Below, piece by piece: positions 17,533 to 23,443 of a DNA stretch of 23,443 nucleotides (positions within the stretch are counted from its first letter, which is position 1; every line of letters begins with the position of its first letter). The translations under genes and the position numbers were made by a program. The stretch is from CAYXTI01 sp964468495. Its GTDB lineage: Bacteria; Pseudomonadota; Alphaproteobacteria; Rickettsiales; Rickettsiaceae. The DNA is taken from positions 1-23,443 of the forward strand of contig CAYXTI010000011.1 in the NCBI GenBank assembly GCA_964468495.1, written 5' to 3'. The notes beneath the pieces are model-generated. The model was not told the origin of the DNA. It saw only the letters and a list, made by a program, of their open reading frames with translations, and searched no databases.

Positions 17533-20493
17533 ATGATAATATTAGTTTTATTACTAGTACTATATAATACAAACAGTATGGCATCTAAAGTGATATCAGA
17601 AAAGACTGAAAATACTGCTCTATGGATGAGTTCTACTATGGATGAGTTAGCAAGCGGAGCAATAATAGATAGTTGTTTATACCCACCTACACTTAATGGA
17701 TTTGAAATTAGTAGCCATCAACTTAACTTATCAGAAAAAGGCAAATGGTTATCTACCGGAATAAAAGTACATAAAGACAAGTACTTAAAATTTACTATAA
17801 CTAAAACTAATATTATAAAAGACCAAAAAAAATATAAAGTTCTTTATAAAATAGATCCTCGATTTAAAACCCCTAAAATTTTTATCAAAGAGTATAATCC
17901 TACAGACAAAAAATACTTATATAATAAAAACTTATCTACTATAAAAATTAATAAAGGCGACGTAATCAATATTACAATTGATAATGCTGATAATTTTTTT
18001 GATGAAAATACTCAAGAATTAGAAACTGAACTATCAATTAGTCCATTGATAAACAAAAATACTAACAATTTTCTTGATAAAACTCTAGGTAATACAGATT
18101 TTAATACTATGACTACAAGGTCTGTTTTAAACAACCAAATAATTTATACATCTGCTAAAACATGGTGTGATAATATCATAAAACAATATACAAATATAGA
18201 TGATACAGATATAAATTCTATTATAGGACACTGTCCTGGGAACAAAACATATGTAGATAGCTCAGGAACTTGGGATATTTATGTAGGTAATATTAATAAT
18301 AGTAGATTTAATACAATAATGCTTTCTCTTGGATCTTGTATTGTTCCAACTAATAACATTAATATTGATAATTTAGAAAACATCACTACTTCCTGTTTTT
18401 ATGATAAAGGACTAGGTTTATCATTAACTATTGGATCTGAAGTTATTAAACCATCTATTATCCCTTTTTTGACTACACCTTTATTAAATAATGGAAAAGA
18501 AAAGCATTTATTTTATTATTTATCACATTTAGATGGAGATTTAAATTTTACTACTGATTGGGCTATAGAAGGAATGTATGTCCTAAAAGATAATATAACT
18601 AAAAAATGGAATATGCAACTTTATGAAAATTGGGGAATTAAAAACAATATAACCAATACTATGTATGATAATTTAAATAATATAGCAATGAAGTTTCTAC
18701 ATTTTGGTCGCTATTTTATGCATATTGAAATAGGAAATGGACTCTCATCATCTAACAATGATTCCCAAATAGAACAAGAAGAATTAATAGAGTATGCTAT
18801 ATTGGATAGTAATGAAATTTATGATATTAATGAAGATTCAAACATAACAAGTCATAGATTTACTCAATCAGAATTTAATGCTCATAAGGATGGCTATATT
18901 TGGATAAGAATAAAACCAAATAATAATGATCATTCCGGTTTAATTAATTTCTCTATCGAAAACTATATAGGAAATAGGTGGGTATCTGACTTAGTATATA
19001 ATTCTATTTTAAAACCTGTAAGTAATGCATTTAAAGAACAAACTAAACTTTTGTATAGTTCTCTATCTTCAAACCCTGTCTTTAAAAATATCGCTTATGC
19101 TTTACTTACATTATATATAATTATTTATACTTTATTCTTTTTATCAGGAGCTATAAACATATCTACATCAAACCTAGTTGTAGTAATAATGAAAATTATT
19201 TTAATATCTATCTTGTTTACTAGACAAAGCTGGGATTTTTTTAATAATAACTTTTTTCAAATGTTTATTTCTGGAAGCGATTATTTAATTAATAGCATTC
19301 TTGGAGCTACTAGCTCAGTAGGAAATATTTTTGGCTATATTGATCCTATACTTGATAAATATACTAATAGTAGACTATGGGCATTAATTGCTATACAACT
19401 TTTTCAAATCCATAATGGGTTAGCTATCTTATCTATTATGATTATAACAGGAATTTTAACTTATGCTAAATCTATTTTAGAGGTAATCATTAGCTATAGC
19501 CTTACTTTTGTTGCCTTATCCATTATTATTTCATTAGCACCATTTTTTATATTGTTAATCTTATTTGAAAAAACTCGATCTATATTCGATAATTGGTTAT
19601 CATTATTATTTCATTATACAATTAAACCTACAATATTATTAATTTTCTTTCTTATTATCGATGAATTAATGACCACTCAGCTGCTTAATGCATTAACAAA
19701 AGCTTGTTGGGGAATATTGTTTAAACTTTGGGTGACAATTGATTTAAGTGCTATATTTATTCCTATTTCTTTTAAATTTCCATTTCCTTTTCTTCCATAT
19801 ATATCATTTTATGTCCCAGATATAGTTAAAGTAACTGAAATAAATCATTTGTTTTCAGGAGAAGCTACTATGATGAGAATAATATCATCTACTTTATTAT
19901 TTTTTGCTTTTTGTAAAGTATCTCAGGGATTAGTGGGATATACTAATATTATATCTCAATATTTAACAAACGTAGCTCCTGATCATAAATCTAAAAAAGG
20001 CCAAGGAGGAGGATTTTCTTATTCAGATAGTAACAAAGCTATGAGTATTATTACTAGTCCTTTAGTATCTACTCGTAACTTTATAAAAGAAAAATTTATT
20101 CACCAAAGAATAAGAAGAAATCAACCTAGTAGGTTAGCACCTATTGTAGGAAAAGATCAATCTTTTAATCTAAAAAATAATAAGGAAATAAGCTCACAAA
20201 GTAATAATATACAAAATAAACCAAATTTATCTAACATCAACAAAGACAATAATATTCAAAATAAATCTAATTTATCTAATATTAACAAAGATAATAATGT
20301 TGAAAATAGATCAAATTTATCTAACATCAACAAAGACAATAATATTCAAAATAAATCTAATTTATTTGATCATAGCAAAAAAAATAATACTCATACTAGA
20401 TCAAATTTATCTGATCATAGCAAAAAAAATAATACTCATACTAGATCAAATTTATCTGATTCTAAAAATAAAAACAATGACCAAGAACAATAA
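17533..20493 (+). CDS. virB6: VirB6-like type IV secretion protein, copy 4 (RvhB6d position), repeat-tailed
   Basis: The 986-residue protein starts with a short hydrophobic segment (MIILVLLLVLYNTNSMA) lacking the usual basic residues; no Shine-Dalgarno precedes it and an in-frame stop lies at 17500, so the start is somewhat uncertain. The presumed periplasmic region (to about 515) has GKWLSTGIKV (G70 onward), an EYAIL segment and DGYIWIRI (W457), paralleling copy 3. The membrane core opens with ALLTLYIIIYTLFF and holds FEKTRSIFDNW with conserved W688. After the last helix comes a Gly/Ser-rich and basic cytoplasmic tail, which ends in six 15-residue Asn-rich repeats (residues 897-986) up to the stop codon. 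Copy 5 follows after 88 bp. Confidence 0.9.
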   Translation: MIILVLLLVLYNTNSMASKVISEKTENTALWMSSTMDELASGAIIDSCLYPPTLNGFEISSHQLNLSEKGKWLSTGIKVHKDKYLKFTITKTNIIKDQKKYKVLYKIDPRFKTPKIFIKEYNPTDKKYLYNKNLSTIKINKGDVINITIDNADNFFDENTQELETELSISPLINKNTNNFLDKTLGNTDFNTMTTRSVLNNQIIYTSAKTWCDNIIKQYTNIDDTDINSIIGHCPGNKTYVDSSGTWDIYVGNINNSRFNTIMLSLGSCIVPTNNINIDNLENITTSCFYDKGLGLSLTIGSEVIKPSIIPFLTTPLLNNGKEKHLFYYLSHLDGDLNFTTDWAIEGMYVLKDNITKKWNMQLYENWGIKNNITNTMYDNLNNIAMKFLHFGRYFMHIEIGNGLSSSNNDSQIEQEELIEYAILDSNEIYDINEDSNITSHRFTQSEFNAHKDGYIWIRIKPNNNDHSGLINFSIENYIGNRWVSDLVYNSILKPVSNAFKEQTKLLYSSLSSNPVFKNIAYALLTLYIIIYTLFFLSGAINISTSNLVVVIMKIILISILFTRQSWDFFNNNFFQMFISGSDYLINSILGATSSVGNIFGYIDPILDKYTNSRLWALIAIQLFQIHNGLAILSIMIITGILTYAKSILEVIISYSLTFVALSIIISLAPFFILLILFEKTRSIFDNWLSLLFHYTIKPTILLIFFLIIDELMTTQLLNALTKACWGILFKLWVTIDLSAIFIPISFKFPFPFLPYISFYVPDIVKVTEINHLFSGEATMMRIISSTLLFFAFCKVSQGLVGYTNIISQYLTNVAPDHKSKKGQGGGFSYSDSNKAMSIITSPLVSTRNFIKEKFIHQRIRRNQPSRLAPIVGKDQSFNLKNNKEISSQSNNIQNKPNLSNINKDNNIQNKSNLSNINKDNNVENRSNLSNINKDNNIQNKSNLFDHSKKNNTHTRSNLSDHSKKNNTHTRSNLSDSKNKNNDQEQ
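20221..20490 (+). repeat. Six 45-bp tandem repeats ending virB6 copy 4
   Basis: Units start at 20221, 20266, 20311, 20356, 20401 and 20446, each encoding 15 residues of the form [SP]NL-[SF]-x(3)-K-x-NN-x(4). Units 1 and 3 differ at one base, and units 4 and 5 at two. Units 1-3 are of the SNLSNINKDNNIQNK type, units 4-5 of the SNLSDHSKKNNTHTR type, and unit 6 has decayed. A 54-bp stretch at 20222-20275 recurs exactly at 20312-20365, showing a 90-bp duplication on top of the 45-bp period. The array ends directly at the stop codon. Confidence 0.95.
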
Positions 20494-20581
20494 TGTTATT
20501 TCGCTAAAATAAAAAAATATTTAATAATAAAAATAATAAATAAAAATTTAATTTAGTATATTTTATTAGACCAAATAAAAA

Positions 20582-20632
20582 ATGATTAGAATCTTATTTA
20601 GTTTCGCTTTAATTATATCATTAACTTCTTGC
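20582..20632 (+). other. Lipoprotein signal peptide of virB6 copy 5
   Basis: Residues 1-17 read M-I-R, a hydrophobic core, then L-T-S-C. This satisfies the lipobox pattern [LVI]-[ASTVI]-[GAS]-C with C17 as the expected lipidation and cleavage point. The residue after Cys is Thr, not Asp, so outer-membrane sorting would not be blocked by the classical rule, although the rest of the protein has inner-membrane helices. Confidence 0.6.
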
Positions 20633-23443
20633 ACAGGCCATCAATGCATAGAAGCAGATGATTTTGGGCATATCCAACTAGAAGTCTCCTCTAGATATAC
20701 CCAAGAAGAGTTAATGTATCAACAAGGAGAACAACAAATAGCTCCATGGCGTTATTCTGGATATAAAGTTAATGGCAGGCCTCTTACTATATTAGTAAGA
20801 AATTGGAAATATGGTGATGATTTGAATGAAGAATGGGAATTATCAGCTTGGTGTCCTTGGTTTGGCGTTGAAGGAGAAGATATGGTCTTAGCAAAATTTT
20901 GTGAGAGATTATTAGAATGCAAGTTTGATAATAGAATAAAACAAGAGGATCTTGATGATGCTCCAATAGTAAATGCTCCCTGTGTATTAAAAAAAGGTGT
21001 TGGCTTATATGGTTTAATTGCTGATTCAAACACTGATCCAAATGCTACTTTAAATACTAAAAGCTTCCCTAAAGGATTAACTTTTCATCTAGGAGAAAAA
21101 AATAATAATTATTCTATGCTAGAAGTTAGTAAAAAAGGAATTATTAGAGAAACTGGAGGAATATCTTATAACTATACAAATAAAACATCCCCGAACTCTA
21201 TAGCAAATCAATATCTAAACAATAAACTTTTTTTTAAGATTTTAGACAAACATTACGATGATAACAATGGAAAATATATATTGAGTATTAAATCTGGTAT
21301 TGATAGCGAAAATATAGATTTTTTAAATCAAATTACTAATTATATTAAAAATACTCTATTTGGAGATATAAGTAATAACAATTATGGAATATTTGGCGAT
21401 CTATATCGAGAAATAGTCAATAATCCTAGTTATAGAAATACTGTTTCTGCATTATTAACTTTATATGTTATTATTACTATTTTAGGTTATTTAGTTGGTA
21501 TAATAAACTTAAATACTCATCAACTAATTAGTAGAGTTATAAAAATTGCTATAATCTCTGTTTTACTAAGTAAAAAATATAGCTGGTCATTCTTTTATAA
21601 TTATCTTTTTATATTCTTTACACGTGGAATGGATCAAATACTGTCCATGATTTCTGATTCTTCTGCTTTAGGATCAGGCTCTGATAGCATTATCTCTATG
21701 ATGGTAGCATCTCAAACTTTAGCAAAACTATTTTCGTTACTATTCATTGAATGGACAGGATTCCTATACATAATTTTATTCTTTTTTGTACTATTGTTAA
21801 TTGTAATAATATATTTTAAAGCAATGATAATCTACTTAGTAGCTTCGCTTGCTATCGGAATGATTATTATCATGGCTCCAATTTTCTTATGTTTTTTATT
21901 ATTTGAAGTTACTAGAAGTTTTTTTGAAAATTGGTTAAAACAACTTATTAGCTATTCTATACAACCAATTATCTTGTTTGCAGGACTAGCCATTTTATCA
22001 AATATTATTAGAAGTGAATTATACGGATCACTTGGTTTTACAGTATGTAAGTATGATTTCCCAAAATTATCTGAAGTAGGCGATATCTTTGGCACCAGAA
22101 GTTCATTCTTCTATTGGTGGTTTCCAAAACCAATGCAAGGAAACGATTTTTCTAGAAAAAAACAATCTATACTAATTCCTCTTGCTGGTATATATAGTAA
22201 TGAAAAAAATACAATCAAAACAATAGATGGATCAAAAGTAGAAAAGGGAACTTTTTGTAATGCTTATGAATGTATTGACCAAAGATATCCTGATTTACCT
22301 TATTTAGATCCAAACAAAGATAAAAGAAGAATAGAGCAATTTTGGAACGGAAAATTTGTTCAATTTGATGGTATGTTAATAATATTTGTTGCAACCTTAT
22401 TATTAAGTAATTTAAATCAATTAGCTATCTATATAGGTAATTTTTTATCCTCTACTTCTGGTAATCAAAGTAATATTGCATCAATAGGTGATAATGCTGC
22501 TTATGGAATGAAAAATTATCTCAAAAATAGCTATATGTTAGCTAAACTTTATACTAATAAAACAACATCTGTTATTAAAGGCACAACACAAGCTATTGCT
22601 AGAACTCCTATATCGCAAAAATTATATCATAAATTAAATAGTACTAAGGCTGGTCGCAACTTTATTACAGGTACAAAAATAATAGGAAATACTGCAGGCA
22701 TTATTGGACAAACAACTAAAAAAGCTTTTTCTCTAGTAAAAAAAATAAATACTACAAAAGATAATATAAAAAATCTCCCTTCAGACTTAGCAGACCAATT
22801 GTTACTCGCTAAAGCAAAACGCAAAGCTCTTAGTAAAAAACCTAATAAAACTGTTGCTTCCTTAGTATATAAAAATACTGGTATATCTAAAAATAATATA
22901 AAAAAAGAATATATAAAAGAATATAAAACTGCTTTAATAAAACAAATAAGACAAACTAATCCTTATTTAACTAATCAACAAATAGAAAAAAAAGCTTGGC
23001 AGCTAACTAATCTTAGTTTTGATGAACTTAAAGATGAACTAAAAAAATTAAATAACAATCAAGATCTAACTGCAAAAGAATATGATTATCTAAGTAATTT
23101 AGAAAAAAAATCTTCATTAACAAAACGTTTTCAGAATGAATATCTAAAAGCTTATATAGAATTATCTAATCAAAAAGTTGATATTTTTGGAAGAAACATC
23201 AAAATAATTGGAGAATATCAAAAAGAATCTAATAAAAAACAGGATCTTTTATCATATAAACCTAAATTTAAAGCATTTACTCAAATTGCTCAATCAGTAA
23301 GAAACAAATTAGAATCAAATTCTAACGAAAATAATAATAATCAAAGAAATACATTAGAATCAAATTCTAACGAAAATAATAATAATCAAAGAAATACATT
23401 AGAATCAAATTCTAACGAAAATAATAATAATCAAAGAAATACA
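20582..23443 (+). CDS. virB6: VirB6-like type IV secretion lipoprotein, copy 5 (RvhB6e position), incomplete
   Basis: The frame is open from ATG 20582 to the window edge (954 codons, no stop), so the 3' end lies outside. An in-frame TAA at 20576 supports this start. The N-terminus has a lipoprotein signal with lipobox LTSC (C17 modified), unlike copies 1-4. The presumed periplasmic region has PWRYSGYKV (W56) and NKLFFKILD (L216 onward) followed by DDNNGKYILSI, matching the module of copies 3 and 4. The membrane core begins with ALLTLYVII and contains FEVTRSFFENW with conserved W451, followed by a last hydrophobic segment near residues 598-615. A very long basic, helix-prone tail then continues for more than 330 residues and enters perfect 15-residue Asn-rich repeats. 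It is the only gene here whose tail is this large; the tail should be cytoplasmic if the topology matches other VirB6 proteins. Confidence 0.88.
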   Translation, partial: MIRILFSFALIISLTSCTGHQCIEADDFGHIQLEVSSRYTQEELMYQQGEQQIAPWRYSGYKVNGRPLTILVRNWKYGDDLNEEWELSAWCPWFGVEGEDMVLAKFCERLLECKFDNRIKQEDLDDAPIVNAPCVLKKGVGLYGLIADSNTDPNATLNTKSFPKGLTFHLGEKNNNYSMLEVSKKGIIRETGGISYNYTNKTSPNSIANQYLNNKLFFKILDKHYDDNNGKYILSIKSGIDSENIDFLNQITNYIKNTLFGDISNNNYGIFGDLYREIVNNPSYRNTVSALLTLYVIITILGYLVGIINLNTHQLISRVIKIAIISVLLSKKYSWSFFYNYLFIFFTRGMDQILSMISDSSALGSGSDSIISMMVASQTLAKLFSLLFIEWTGFLYIILFFFVLLLIVIIYFKAMIIYLVASLAIGMIIIMAPIFLCFLLFEVTRSFFENWLKQLISYSIQPIILFAGLAILSNIIRSELYGSLGFTVCKYDFPKLSEVGDIFGTRSSFFYWWFPKPMQGNDFSRKKQSILIPLAGIYSNEKNTIKTIDGSKVEKGTFCNAYECIDQRYPDLPYLDPNKDKRRIEQFWNGKFVQFDGMLIIFVATLLLSNLNQLAIYIGNFLSSTSGNQSNIASIGDNAAYGMKNYLKNSYMLAKLYTNKTTSVIKGTTQAIARTPISQKLYHKLNSTKAGRNFITGTKIIGNTAGIIGQTTKKAFSLVKKINTTKDNIKNLPSDLADQLLLAKAKRKALSKKPNKTVASLVYKNTGISKNNIKKEYIKEYKTALIKQIRQTNPYLTNQQIEKKAWQLTNLSFDELKDELKKLNNNQDLTAKEYDYLSNLEKKSSLTKRFQNEYLKAYIELSNQKVDIFGRNIKIIGEYQKESNKKQDLLSYKPKFKAFTQIAQSVRNKLESNSNENNNNQRNTLESNSNENNNNQRNTLESNSNENNNNQRNT
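23309..23443 (+). repeat. Perfect 45-bp tandem repeats, at least three copies, at the window edge
   Basis: Three identical 45-bp units occupy 23309-23353, 23354-23398 and 23399-23443, each encoding LESNSNENNNNQRNT in the frame of virB6 copy 5. There are no differences between copies, indicating recent expansion or ongoing homogenisation. The array reaches the last base of the window, so the true copy number is unknown. Confidence 0.97.

Noticed and set aside
20297..20512. Open frame of 71 codons overlapping the end of virB6 copy 4
   Set aside because: It is a different-frame reading of the 45-bp repeats and has no independent start signal.
20752..21041. Two overlapping minus-strand open frames antisense to virB6 copy 5
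   Set aside because: They exist because the plus-strand gene reads openly through this stretch; no recognisable protein features or ribosome binding sites.
23309..23443. Regular 45-bp repeats as a CRISPR array
   Set aside because: The units are directly contiguous with no unique spacers and lie in frame within a long open reading frame; they are coding tandem repeats.

Overview
The window is very AT-rich (roughly 25-30% G+C by eye, with A/T-ending codons throughout). It combines single-copy housekeeping genes with a virB3-virB4-virB6 cluster carrying five consecutive virB6-like genes. That arrangement is the rvh (Rickettsiales vir homolog) type IV secretion locus. Five tandem virB6 copies after virB4 match the layout known in Rickettsia and Orientia (rvhB3, rvhB4a, rvhB6a-e), so I infer an obligate intracellular member of the Rickettsiales, most likely Rickettsiaceae or close to it. 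I cannot name the genus from sequence alone.

Left part (1-4343, minus strand): der (ribosome-biogenesis GTPase), mutL (mismatch repair) and lipB (octanoyltransferase) follow each other with gaps of about 40 bp and look like one operon. Beyond lipB is the start of a probable sodium:solute symporter cut by the window edge. Middle part (4344-7138): a 465-bp divergent intergenic region contains a perfect 18-bp-arm palindrome. It is followed by uppS (plus strand), an MFS transporter (minus strand, convergent with uppS) and a 318-bp divergent region with a candidate promoter for the secretion genes.

Right part (7139-23443, plus strand): virB3, virB4 and five large virB6-like genes all point the same way. 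VirB3 and the VirB4 ATPase belong to the inner-membrane part of the secretion channel. Each VirB6-like protein has a secretory or anchor sequence at its N-terminus, a long presumed periplasmic domain, a polytopic core with the pattern T-[RK]-x-x-F-x-x-W, and a hydrophilic tail. They are much longer than the roughly 300-residue VirB6 of Agrobacterium. The fifth runs off the window still open.

The most interesting signals lie inside the virB6 array. The five copies split into two subfamilies (1-2 and 3-5). Copies 3, 4 and 5 share an N-terminal module resembling lectin-like or galactose-binding-like beta-sandwiches. Copy 3 has a tandem 23-residue cysteine repeat, and copy 5 has a lipoprotein signal. 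The tails of copies 4 and 5 both end in Asn-rich 15-residue (45-bp) tandem repeats that may be related. I found no CRISPR array, insertion sequence, tRNA or rRNA.
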